6,365 nt of DNA, from assembly GCA_030836705.1 (NCBI GenBank), contig JAUPLZ010000156.1, positions 1 through 6,365 on the forward strand. The letters are read 5' to 3'. The position numbers were made by a program, and so were the translations under genes. The stretch is from Campylobacterota bacterium. Its GTDB lineage: Bacteria; Campylobacterota; Campylobacteria; Campylobacterales; SZUA-545. Below are positions 1 through 6,346 of the stretch, piece by piece. Each line of letters begins with the position of its first letter. Position 1 is the stretch's first letter. The notes under the pieces are model-generated. The model was not told the origin of the DNA. It did not search any database and saw only the letters and a list, made by a program, of their open reading frames with translations.

Positions 1-147
1 ATATTTGTTGCCGACTTGGCGTTTGCCGGTAATGATAGCTTGATATTTCAGGCAAAGGTCGGCATTTTGACAGCTTCACTTATAGCTGGATTGATTGGAT
101 ATTTTTGGCTTAAAAATGCAAAAGCTTGCTGTGATGAGAATAATTAG
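1..147 (+). CDS. nhaA: Na+/H+ antiporter NhaA, C-terminal fragment
   Basis: The first 147 bases read open in frame 1 and end at TAG (145-147), giving the last 48 residues of a protein whose start lies upstream of the window. The piece begins IFVADLAFAG, continues with the hydrophobic stretch VGILTASLIAGLIGYFWL and ends in a short polar tail (KNAKACCDENN). This matches the last transmembrane helices of the NhaA family, where a 'hydrophilic loop, AK/GIL, GYxWL' pattern closes the protein. NhaA is an inner-membrane electrogenic antiporter that exports Na+ in exchange for H+ and serves salt and pH tolerance. The ion-binding aspartates are not in this fragment, so activity cannot be judged. No strong terminator follows. 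Only a weak 6-bp inverted repeat (144-149 with 165-170) overlaps the stop codon. The assignment rests on a short but characteristic stretch. Confidence 0.82.
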   Translation: MFVADLAFAGNDSLIFQAKVGILTASLIAGLIGYFWLKNAKACCDENN

Positions 148-194
148 CACTTGATTGTATTATTTGCTAAATAAATTTAAAACATTTAGTCAAT

Positions 195-216
195 TTATAT
201 CAACTTTTTGATATAA
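195..216. repeat. 9-bp perfect inverted repeat over the htpG -10 box
   Basis: TTATATCAA (195-203) and TTGATATAA (208-216) are perfect reverse complements separated by CTTT (204-207). The right arm contains most of the -10 hexamer of the htpG promoter. A dyad here could be an operator for a repressor that occludes RNA polymerase. The sequence is very AT-rich, so chance is a serious alternative. It does not resemble the CIRCE element of HrcA or the HAIR element of HspR. Confidence 0.4.
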
Positions 217-217
217 T
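208..217 (+). promoter_or_regulatory. Likely sigma-70 promoter (-10 box) of htpG
   Basis: A perfect TATAAT hexamer lies at 212-217, preceded by a T-rich stretch and TTGA, a form common in Campylobacterota, whose housekeeping promoters usually lack a recognisable -35 box. No good TTGACA match is seen at the expected place (around 189-194, GTCAAT). Transcription would start near 223-226, leaving a leader of about 25 bases that carries AAGGAG at 239-244, six bases before the htpG ATG. Confidence 0.7.
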
Positions 218-250
218 CACAAAAAAATTTTATGAATTAAGGAGAAAAAT

Positions 251-2110
251 ATGGCAAAACATCAATTTCAAACAGAGGTAAATCAGCTTTTGCATCTGAT
301 GATACACTCACTATATTCAAATAAAGAGATTTTTTTAAGGGAGCTTATTTCAAACGCTTCTGATGCGCTTGATAAGTTGAAATATCTGACTTTAACAGAT
401 GAAAAATATAAAGAATTAAAATTTGATCCAAGAATCGAGATAAGTTTTGATAGTGATAAAAAAACACTCACTATAAAAGATAGCGGTATCGGTATGAACC
501 AAGAAGATCTGGTTGAGCATCTAGGAACGATAGCAAAATCAGGTACAAAAAGTTTTGTAGAAAAGCTAACAGGCGATGCCAAAAAAGACTCAAATTTAAT
601 CGGTCAATTCGGGGTTGGATTTTATGCTTCATACATGGTCGCAGACAAAGTAGAGGTTATTACAAAAAAAGCGGGCGAAAATGAAGCTTATAGCTGGATT
701 AGCGACGGCAAAGGGGAGTATGAAATAGCTTCTGCTTCAAGAGATGAGCAAGGAACTACGATAATTCTTCATTTGAATGATGAAGGCAAAGAGTATTCAA
801 GCAGATGGGGCGTAAAAAGCGTAATCGAAAAATATTCAAATCATATTCCGTATCCTATTTTTATGGAGTTCAAAGAAAAAGAGTATGACGATAAAGGAGA
901 GGAGAAGGGTGAAGTTCAAAAAAGAGAACAAGCAAATGCTGCAACGGCGCTTTGGAAGTTGTCAAAAAGCGATATAAAAGAGCAAGAGTATAATGATTTT
1001 TACAAAACAATCTCTCATGACAATGAAGACCCAATGCTTTGCGTGCACACAAAAGCAGAGGGTACACTAGAGTATACGACACTGTTTTATGTGCCGAAAA
1101 AAGCTCCTATGGATCTTTATAGGGTTGATTATAAAGCAGGCGTGAAGCTTTATGTAAAAAGAGTTTTTATAACAGATGAAGAAAAAGAGCTTCTTCCTAC
1201 ATATTTAAGATTTGTGAGAGGTATTATTGATTCTGAAGACTTGCCTTTAAATGTAAGCCGTGAGATACTTCAACAAAACAGAATCCTTGCAAATATCAAA
1301 TCCGCTTCCGTTAAAAAAATCCTAAGCGAACTTAAAAAACTAAGCAAAGATAGTGAAAAATATGCAGAGTTTATAAAAGAGTACAACAGACCGTTAAAAG
1401 AGGGGCTTTATCAGGATTTTACAAACAAAGAAGAGCTTCTTGAACTTGTGAGATTTAAATCAAATAAGGTTGACGGCTGGGTGAGTCTTGCTGAATATAA
1501 AGATAGAATGAAAGCAGATCAAAAAGCTATCTACTATATAACCGGCGAAAATGAAAATAATCTAAAAAATTCACCTCTTCTTGAAGCTTACAAAACAAAA
1601 GATATAGAAGTTTTAATTATGGCTGATGAGATTGATGAGATAGTTATTCCTTCTATCGGAAGCTATAAGGAGACAGAGCTAAAATCCGTAAATAGAACCG
1701 ATACCGCCGATGACTTAAAGAGCGAAAAAGACGAAACAGCCGCAAAAGAGATAGAAGAGACTCTTAAAAAAATGAAAGAAATTTTGGGCGAAGATGTCAA
1801 AGATGTCAAAGCGAGCGTTAGATTGAGCGATTCTCCCTCTTGTCTTGTTGTGGATCAAAACGACCCAACCGCACAAATGGCACATATGTTTAGAGCTATG
1901 GGTCAAGAGATGCCAAAAACATTGCCGATTCTTGAAATAAACCCGACACATCCGATAGTTTTAAAATTAAAAACAATGGAAGATAAAGAGCTTTTTGAAG
2001 ATGTTACAAGACTCCTCTTTGAGCAGGCAATGCTTTTAGACGGCGCTATACTAAAAAATCCATCAGAGTTTGCAAAAAGACTTAACTCAATTCTCTCAAA
2101 AGCAATATAA
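251..2110 (+). CDS. htpG: Molecular chaperone HtpG (bacterial Hsp90)
   Basis: This encodes a cytosolic, ATP-driven homodimeric chaperone that helps client proteins mature or refold, often with the DnaK system. The 619-residue product is full length for the family (E. coli HtpG has 624). The N-terminal GHKL ATPase domain spans about residues 1-210. It shows the catalytic-glutamate helix LRELISNASDA (E31 acts as general base), the nucleotide-binding DSGIGM (77-82), the lid segment GTIAKSGTKSF (92-102) and GQFGVGFY (118-125). The middle domain (about 225-490) carries LPLNVSREILQ (331-341), whose R337 corresponds to the arginine that contacts the ATP gamma-phosphate. The C-terminal dimerisation domain (about 515-619) includes QMAHMFRAMGQ. 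The ATG start is supported by AAGGAG at 239-244 with six-base spacing and by alignment of QFQTEVNQLLHLMIHSLYS with the family N-terminus. The gene appears monocistronic, with its own promoter (208-217) and a strong terminator just after the stop. No CIRCE or HAIR heat-shock operator is visible. Identification is secure. Confidence 0.98.
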   Translation: MAKHQFQTEVNQLLHLMIHSLYSNKEIFLRELISNASDALDKLKYLTLTDEKYKELKFDPRIEISFDSDKKTLTIKDSGIGMNQEDLVEHLGTIAKSGTKSFVEKLTGDAKKDSNLIGQFGVGFYASYMVADKVEVITKKAGENEAYSWISDGKGEYEIASASRDEQGTTIILHLNDEGKEYSSRWGVKSVIEKYSNHIPYPIFMEFKEKEYDDKGEEKGEVQKREQANAATALWKLSKSDIKEQEYNDFYKTISHDNEDPMLCVHTKAEGTLEYTTLFYVPKKAPMDLYRVDYKAGVKLYVKRVFITDEEKELLPTYLRFVRGIIDSEDLPLNVSREILQQNRILANIKSASVKKILSELKKLSKDSEKYAEFIKEYNRPLKEGLYQDFTNKEELLELVRFKSNKVDGWVSLAEYKDRMKADQKAIYYITGENENNLKNSPLLEAYKTKDIEVLIMADEIDEIVIPSIGSYKETELKSVNRTDTADDLKSEKDETAAKEIEETLKKMKEILGEDVKDVKASVRLSDSPSCLVVDQNDPTAQMAHMFRAMGQEMPKTLPILEINPTHPIVLKLKTMEDKELFEDVTRLLFEQAMLLDGAILKNPSEFAKRLNSILSKAI

Positions 2111-2116
2111 ATTTCT

Positions 2117-2139
2117 CCCCTCTAAAAAGAGGGGTTTTT
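2117..2139 (+). terminator. Intrinsic terminator after htpG
   Basis: CCCCTCT (2117-2123) pairs perfectly with AGAGGGG (2128-2134) across an AAAA loop, and is followed directly by five T residues (2135-2139). It starts six bases after the htpG stop codon. This is one of the most GC-rich hairpins in the window and should end most htpG transcripts, separating htpG from the downstream four-gene set. Confidence 0.93.
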
Positions 2140-2151
2140 AATAGATTGTTT

Positions 2152-2159
2152 TATATACT
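2152..2159 (+). promoter_or_regulatory. Candidate promoter -10 box for the downstream operon, possibly leaderless
   Basis: The overlapping hexamers TATATA (2152-2157) and TATACT (2154-2159) are the only promoter-like sequence between the htpG terminator and the next ATG at 2165. No -35 box can be recognised; its expected place falls inside the terminator hairpin and T-tract. A start 6-8 bases downstream of the hexamer would put the first transcribed base at or next to the A of the ATG. That fits the absence of any Shine-Dalgarno sequence there. The call is an inference from spacing. Confidence 0.45.
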
Positions 2160-2164
2160 TTTGC

Positions 2165-3685
2165 ATGACTGTATATCAAGCAACGAATGAATTTTTAATA
2201 GAAAAATTTACTGACAGCAACTGTGTATGTGAGTTTAGCAAAAAAGCAACTGCTGAGCTTATTCAGAGGATTGCAAGAGACTGCAAAAAACAAAACATTG
2301 ATAACCCCGAAACAAAAGAACAGATAAGAAAATCCATTCATGATTTTTTTGTCGAATGCGGAAGAGTTGTAGTTTTTTTTAAAAAAACAGAAAAAATAAT
2401 CGTAAAAATCATTCCATACGAGATTGACCCAAAAGAGGGTTTGTATGTAGAAGAGATATCAACCTACCTTGAATCCGTTGCAAAAGAGATAAAAAAAGAT
2501 AGCAATGATGAAAATATTATAAAAATATCACAAAATTATCTCTTTGAATTAGAAAAGATACTTCACAATATTTCACTATCTATAGACACAAGAAGAGTTA
2601 TAAGATTTGCGCTTTCTAGTGTTTTTGGACTTTCTAGAAAAGATTTGATACTTTTTATAAACAACACGATAATTATAAGACGATCTTGCGAAAGAGGGGT
2701 TTGTGAGAAGCGATTTGAAGGTTTGCCTGCCGATGAGATAAAAAAACTCTTTGATTCCATCTATCCTGAAAAAGAGGATATGCAAATAGATATGGAGATA
2801 ATAGTCTCGTATTTAGCAGACACGGCTCTTAATTTCTCAAAAATAGATAATCGTTTTTTTGAAGAAAACAATATAAAAATCATTCAAAAAGCAATAATAG
2901 ATTTTATAAAAAAGAAGCTACCGTATCCAAATATAGTGGTTATTGCAGTCTCAAATTATATTTTTAGAAACTCTTTTTCTTTTGTCCATAGAGTTTTTGC
3001 GGAAAAACTTCTTGAGCTTTTGGCGAATAAAAATAAAAATGCAGAAAAATTTATAAGATATTACAAGGGTGACATATCAATAGAAGACGGCAAGAGGTTT
3101 ATGACTCATGAGATTATTGATTGTGAGGGTCAAAAATGGAATGCAAGCACTATAATAAATTTTATTATGCAATATAAAAAAGATAAAAACGATATAAAAG
3201 AAAAAACAGATACGATAAGACAATTCCAGTCTGAAAATATAAAGATTACAGAAAGATTGACTCTTTTGAATGAAGACACAAAAAAAATCCAAGAGAAGTT
3301 AAACAATGCGTTTTTGAATTCCAAGCAAGCAGAAGAAGAGCTTGATAAAAAAAGAACATATCTTCAAGAGGTAAGAAGAGTCGAGCTAGAATCAGGAGGC
3401 AAATCCGAAGAAAATAGCCATAAACTGGAAAGAGAGGCAAAAATACTTTTTGCAAAATTTCAAGAAGAGCAAAGGGATGCGCAAGAGTTAAAAGTAAAAT
3501 ATATGGCGATGCAAAAAGAGATAAAGACTCTTGAAAAAAGAGATGACTTTTTAAAAAAACAAATAGAACATGAGAGCAAAAATGTTATAAGCTTGCAAGA
3601 AAGATTTGAAAAGCAGATAAAGAGATATGATACTCTTTTGGATGCCATTTCGCAGGTTCTTATAAAAAAAAGACAGATGATTTAA
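2165..3685 (+). CDS. Unrecognised protein with long C-terminal coiled coil
   Basis: This is a 506-residue protein that I do not recognise. The N-terminal two thirds (about 1-335) look like a mixed, mainly helical globular region rich in Ile, Lys and Glu. It has several cysteines, including CVC (20-22) and C175/C180 in RRSCERGVCEKR, plus a polar segment DGKRFMTHEIIDCEGQKW (308-325). From about 337 to 485 the sequence becomes strongly charged (K/E/R/Q) with regularly spaced hydrophobics, typical of one long coiled coil interrupted near SGGKSEENS (410-418). The last 20 residues are more hydrophobic (LLDAISQVLIKK). There is no signal peptide or membrane span, so a cytoplasmic, oligomeric or scaffold protein is likely. 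The ATG at 2165 has no Shine-Dalgarno sequence and no alternative start upstream in frame; see the -10-like box at 2152-2159. The stop is 11 bases before the dehydrogenase gene, so the two are probably co-transcribed. Codon use is AT-rich like the neighbours, with no sign of recent transfer. That the reading frame is real is nearly certain; its function is unknown. Confidence 0.9.
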   Translation: MTVYQATNEFLIEKFTDSNCVCEFSKKATAELIQRIARDCKKQNIDNPETKEQIRKSIHDFFVECGRVVVFFKKTEKIIVKIIPYEIDPKEGLYVEEISTYLESVAKEIKKDSNDENIIKISQNYLFELEKILHNISLSIDTRRVIRFALSSVFGLSRKDLILFINNTIIIRRSCERGVCEKRFEGLPADEIKKLFDSIYPEKEDMQIDMEIIVSYLADTALNFSKIDNRFFEENNIKIIQKAIIDFIKKKLPYPNIVVIAVSNYIFRNSFSFVHRVFAEKLLELLANKNKNAEKFIRYYKGDISIEDGKRFMTHEIIDCEGQKWNASTIINFIMQYKKDKNDIKEKTDTIRQFQSENIKITERLTLLNEDTKKIQEKLNNAFLNSKQAEEELDKKRTYLQEVRRVELESGGKSEENSHKLEREAKILFAKFQEEQRDAQELKVKYMAMQKEIKTLEKRDDFLKKQIEHESKNVISLQERFEKQIKRYDTLLDAISQVLIKKRQMI

Positions 3686-3691
3686 AAAGGG
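3684..3691 (+). promoter_or_regulatory. Ribosome binding site supporting a TTG start
   Basis: AAAAAGGG (3684-3691) overlaps the stop codon of the coiled-coil gene and lies five bases before TTG at 3697. The family N-terminus begins a few residues before the GLGYVGLP Rossmann motif, exactly as given by this TTG, and there is no in-frame ATG in a suitable place. The start is therefore TTG. Confidence 0.75.
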
Positions 3692-3696
3692 TTTAT

Positions 3697-4956
3697 TTGA
3701 AAAATATTATTACTATAATCGGATTAGGTTATGTTGGGCTGCCTTTGGCTGTTGAGTTTGCAAAAAAATATAAAGTAATAGGTTTTGATATATATAAAGA
3801 GCGTATAAATGAACTAAAAAGCACTTATGATAGAACGCTAGAGCTTACAAGCGATGAGTTAAAAGAGGCATTGTCTAATGATATTTTGTTTACAGACAAT
3901 CAAGAGGATATCAAAAAAGCGAATATCTTTATAGTGACTGTGCCAACGCCGATTGATGAACACAAAAGACCTGATTTAACACCGCTTATCAAGGCTAGCC
4001 AGACTGTCGCAAAAGCGTTAAAAAAAGGCGATATAGTTATGTATGAAAGCACGGTTTATCCAGGATGCACAGAAGAGGATTGCGTGCCGATACTAGAAAA
4101 TATTTCAGGACTAAAATTTAATAAAGATTTTTTTTGCGGATATTCGCCGGAGAGGATAAATCCAGGTGATAAAAAGCACACAGTCACGAAGATATTAAAA
4201 GTGACTTCGGGCAGTACGCTAGAAGCTGGAAAAAAAGTTGATGAGTTATATAAGAGTATTATTGAAGCAGGGACTTATTTAGCTTCATCAATAAAAGTAG
4301 CAGAAGCTGCAAAGGTTATAGAAAACTCTCAAAGAGATATAAATATTGCTTTTGTTAATGAATTGGCTATTATTTTTAACCGCTTGGGAATTGATACAAA
4401 TGAGGTGTTAAAAGCCGCCGGAACGAAGTGGAATTTCTTGCCGTTTCGCCCTGGGCTTGTCGGCGGTCATTGCATAGGCGTAGACCCATACTATCTAACT
4501 CACAAAGCCCAGCAGGTCGGCTATAATCCAGAAATCATATTGGCAGGCAGAAGGCTAAACGACAACATGGGGATTTATGTAGCCAATCAAGTCGTAAAAC
4601 TGATGATAAAAAAAGGTAAAAAGATTGATAAAAGCACTGTTTTGGTTCTTGGAATTACTTTTAAAGAAAATTGCCCTGATATAAGAAATTCAAGAGTTAT
4701 TGATGTAATAAATGAATTAAAAGAGTTTGGGTGCAAGGTAAGTGTTTATGACACATGGGCTGATAAGCATGAAGTAGCAAAAGAATATAGTGTAGAGCTA
4801 GTTGATGAAATAGATGATAGTTATGATGCTGTTGTGCTAGCTGTAGCCCATGATAAGTTTAAAGAGATTGATATTAAAAAAATCAAACAAAAAAATACGG
4901 TATTGTTTGATATAAAAAGTTTTTTTGATAGCAAGATAGTCGATAAAAGATTATAA
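3697..4956 (+). CDS. tviB: UDP-GlcNAc/UDP-hexose 6-dehydrogenase, TviB/WbpA type
   Basis: This cytoplasmic, NAD-dependent enzyme oxidises C6 of a nucleotide sugar twice, most likely UDP-GlcNAc to UDP-GlcNAcA, for capsule, O-antigen or another surface glycan. The 419-residue length fits TviB and WbpA. The N-terminal Rossmann domain opens with GLGYVGLP (GxGxxG at 9-14). It continues through VPTPIDEHKRPDLT (82-95) and YESTVYPGCTEE (116-127), with the conserved glutamate E117. The central helical domain has KVIENSQRDINIAFVNE (206-222), with the conserved K206 and N210. The catalytic cysteine is C259 in GGHCIGVDPYYLTHKAQ, whose CIGVDPYYL form is typical of the TviB branch rather than WecC or plain UDP-glucose dehydrogenases. 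The C-terminal UDP-binding domain (about 312-410) includes LGITFKENCPDIRNS. All key residues are present. It starts with TTG, 11 bases after the coiled-coil gene, and ends 15 bases before rimB. Substrate identity is inferred from the family. No partner sugar enzymes lie in the window. Confidence 0.9.
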   Translation: MKNIITIIGLGYVGLPLAVEFAKKYKVIGFDIYKERINELKSTYDRTLELTSDELKEALSNDILFTDNQEDIKKANIFIVTVPTPIDEHKRPDLTPLIKASQTVAKALKKGDIVMYESTVYPGCTEEDCVPILENISGLKFNKDFFCGYSPERINPGDKKHTVTKILKVTSGSTLEAGKKVDELYKSIIEAGTYLASSIKVAEAAKVIENSQRDINIAFVNELAIIFNRLGIDTNEVLKAAGTKWNFLPFRPGLVGGHCIGVDPYYLTHKAQQVGYNPEIILAGRRLNDNMGIYVANQVVKLMIKKGKKIDKSTVLVLGITFKENCPDIRNSRVIDVINELKEFGCKVSVYDTWADKHEVAKEYSVELVDEIDDSYDAVVLAVAHDKFKEIDIKKIKQKNTVLFDIKSFFDSKIVDKRL

Positions 4957-4971
4957 AAGCAGAACAAAATA

Positions 4972-5370
4972 ATGAAATCAAAAGCAACAATAGGAAGATT
5001 TGAGAAGGTAAATTTGCCGGAGCTTGGACTTACAATGCTTGATGCAAAGGTTGATACAGGTGCTGATAGGAGTTCTATCCATTGTCACAATATAGAGGTG
5101 GATAAAAAAAAGAGAGTAGTTAGTTTTAATCTTCTTGACCCGTCACATCCTGATTATAATGAAAAAAAATTCACGCTTCCTCTTCACGGCATGCGCTGGG
5201 TAAAAAGCTCAAACGGCACAAAAGAGTATAGAGTTTATGTAAAAACCAAAATTGAAATGATGGGCAAAGAGTATCCTATTGAGCTCTCTTTGGCTGATAG
5301 AACCGCTATGTCTTTTCCTATGCTTCTTGGAAGAAAATTTTTACACAATAGATTTTTGGTGGATGTGTAA
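4972..5370 (+). CDS. rimB: RimB-like retropepsin-fold protease (PF05618 family)
   Basis: This small 132-residue protein belongs to the family long annotated as 'ATP-dependent zinc protease'. In Pseudomonas its member RimB acts with RimK and shortens glutamate tails on ribosomal protein S6. The fold is retropepsin-like. The active-site motif is VDTGADRSS (27-35), with D28 as the likely catalytic aspartate. A second hallmark is PMLLGRKFL (116-124), matching the family's 'LLGR-x-F' closing motif. Between them lie strands including FTLPLHGMRW and the conserved RTAMSFP (110-116). There is no signal peptide, so it should be cytoplasmic. The protein is about the usual size of a single-domain family member. 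The ATG at 4972 lacks a strong Shine-Dalgarno sequence (only AAGCAGAAC upstream), suggesting coupling to translation of the dehydrogenase ending 15 bases before. The position directly upstream of rimK strongly supports the RimB assignment. Whether this enzyme cleaves S6 tails is inferred. Confidence 0.85.
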   Translation: MKSKATIGRFEKVNLPELGLTMLDAKVDTGADRSSIHCHNIEVDKKKRVVSFNLLDPSHPDYNEKKFTLPLHGMRWVKSSNGTKEYRVYVKTKIEMMGKEYPIELSLADRTAMSFPMLLGRKFLHNRFLVDV

Positions 5371-5373
5371 AAA

Positions 5374-5380
5374 AAAGGGG
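5374..5380 (+). promoter_or_regulatory. Displaced Shine-Dalgarno-like sequence before rimK
   Basis: AAAGGGG directly follows the rimB stop codon (5368-5370) and is the only good Shine-Dalgarno match in the gap. It lies 23 bases from the annotated GTG and 17 from the ATA that homology would favour, both longer than usual. A weaker candidate, ACGG (5387-5390), is 7 bases from the ATA and 13 from the GTG. Confidence 0.4.
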
Positions 5381-5403
5381 CGATTAACGGTAGCAATATA
5401 AAA

Positions 5404-6306
5404 GTGGCAATTCTCTCTTTGGGTGCCGAGCTTTATTCTACAAAAAGGCTTTATGAAGCCGCAAAACAAAGAGGGTGGGATGTGGAGATTATAAACTATC
5501 TAAAATGCTACACCACGATTGAAAATAACAATCTAAAAATATACTACAAAGGAAGAGAATTAAATGACATTGATGTCATTATTCCTAGAATCGGAGCATC
5601 AAAAACCTTTTTTGGAACTGCCATAGTAAGACAATTTGAGCTTATGAATACACTGGCTATAAATAGCTCTCTTGCAATAACAAGATCAAGAGATAAGCTT
5701 CGCAGTCATCAAATAATGGCAAAAAACGGAATAAATATGCCAAAGACAGTTTATGCTACAAAAGTCGATGATGTTGATAGTATTATAAAAATAATAGGCG
5801 GAGCTCCTTTGATTGTAAAGGTTTTGGAGGGTACGCAAGGAGTAGGCGTTGTGCTGGCGGAGACTCAAAAAGCAGCAAAATCTGTTTTGGAAGCTTTTTA
5901 TGGAATGAGTGTTAATTTGTTGGTGCAAGAATTTATTGAAGAGGCAAAAGGGGCTGATATAAGAGCTTTTGTGGTTGGCGGAAAAGTTGTGGGCGCCATG
6001 AAAAGACAAGGTGCAGAGGGTGATTTTAGATCTAATATTCACAGAGGCGGTTTGGCACAACCGATAAAGCTTACTGCTGAAGAAAAAAATATGGCGATTC
6101 ACGCCGCCAAAGTTATGGGGTTAAATATTGCAGGGGTTGATATGCTTCAATCAAAAAGAGGTCCGCTTTTAATGGAGGTGAACTCTTCTCCCGGATTAGA
6201 AGGCATTGAGACCTTTACCAAGATTGATATAGCCGGCAAGATTATGGATTTTGTAAGCCAAGAGCTGCAAAAAACACTAAGAAAAAAAGATAGAGTAGGC
6301 GCGTAA
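5404..6306 (+). CDS. rimK: Ribosomal protein S6--L-glutamate ligase RimK
   Basis: This ATP-grasp enzyme adds glutamate residues to the C-terminus of ribosomal protein S6, tuning ribosome behaviour; the E. coli enzyme can also make poly-glutamate in vitro. The 300 residues from GTG match E. coli RimK (300). The N-terminal pre-ATP-grasp region has AILSLGAELYSTKRL and the conserved VIIPRIG (58-64). The ATP-grasp core shows SRDKLRS (95-101), the ATP-binding lysine in PLIVKVLEGTQGVGVVLAET (135-154), LVQEFIEEAKGADIRAFVVG (173-192), EGDFRSNIHRGG (205-216) and the Mg2+-binding LLMEVNSSPGLEGIE (255-269, with E258 and N260). All expected motifs are intact. The start is uncertain. Relatives begin M-K-x-A-I-L-S, and here the codons before GTG are ATA-AAA, so an ATA start at 5398 would restore the family N-terminus. 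GTG at 5404 is the conservative call. The frame is the same as rimB, 33 bases upstream. The gene is probably last in the operon; no clear terminator follows. Confidence 0.95.
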   Translation: MAILSLGAELYSTKRLYEAAKQRGWDVEIINYLKCYTTIENNNLKIYYKGRELNDIDVIIPRIGASKTFFGTAIVRQFELMNTLAINSSLAITRSRDKLRSHQIMAKNGINMPKTVYATKVDDVDSIIKIIGGAPLIVKVLEGTQGVGVVLAETQKAAKSVLEAFYGMSVNLLVQEFIEEAKGADIRAFVVGGKVVGAMKRQGAEGDFRSNIHRGGLAQPIKLTAEEKNMAIHAAKVMGLNIAGVDMLQSKRGPLLMEVNSSPGLEGIETFTKIDIAGKIMDFVSQELQKTLRKKDRVGA

Positions 6307-6338
6307 TATAGTTTTTAATATTTAAGGCGGGATAATTA

Positions 6339-6346
6339 TGTATAAT
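6339..6346 (+). promoter_or_regulatory. Likely promoter -10 box for a gene beyond the window
   Basis: TGTATAAT at 6339-6346 contains a perfect -10 hexamer (6341-6346), followed by TCGCAAC, a plausible start-site region, and GGAG at the very end (6362-6365), which could be the ribosome binding site of the next gene. No -35 box is seen, as at the htpG promoter. A competing reading is that ATG at 6338 starts a gene: AAGGCGG at 6324-6330 sits seven bases before it, and the frame stays open to the window's end (MYNSQLFTG). I favour the promoter, without certainty. Confidence 0.5.

Noticed and set aside
146..169. A sigma-54 style -24/-12 promoter (AGCAC ... TTGCT)
   Set aside because: The distance between the two elements is about 20 bases instead of the fixed ~12 from GG to GC, and the upstream GG is AG.
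144..170. TTAGCA (144-149) and TGCTAA (165-170) as a terminator for the upstream antiporter gene
   Set aside because: The stem is only six base pairs with a 15-base loop and is not followed by a T-run, so it is not a convincing intrinsic terminator.
1793..1810. Tandem 9-base duplication GATGTCAAA in htpG
   Set aside because: It encodes the DVKDVK segment, whose VKDV portion is conserved in HtpG proteins (E. coli has VKDVR), so it reflects protein sequence and not a recent repeat or slippage array.
283..1951. Minus-strand open frames opposite htpG
   Set aside because: They overlap a highly conserved chaperone gene, have no ribosome binding sites worth noting and no recognisable protein features.
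5563..5580. Inverted repeat AATGACAT-TG-ATGTCATT inside rimK as an operator
   Set aside because: It lies well inside the coding region and encodes residues aligned with other RimK proteins. With no nearby promoter it is most simply a coincidence.
5686..6102. A 138-codon open frame on the minus strand across rimK
   Set aside because: It is fully antisense to a strongly conserved rimK coding region, and its translation (many Ser, Phe, His, Asn) looks like a shadow frame, with no family resemblance.
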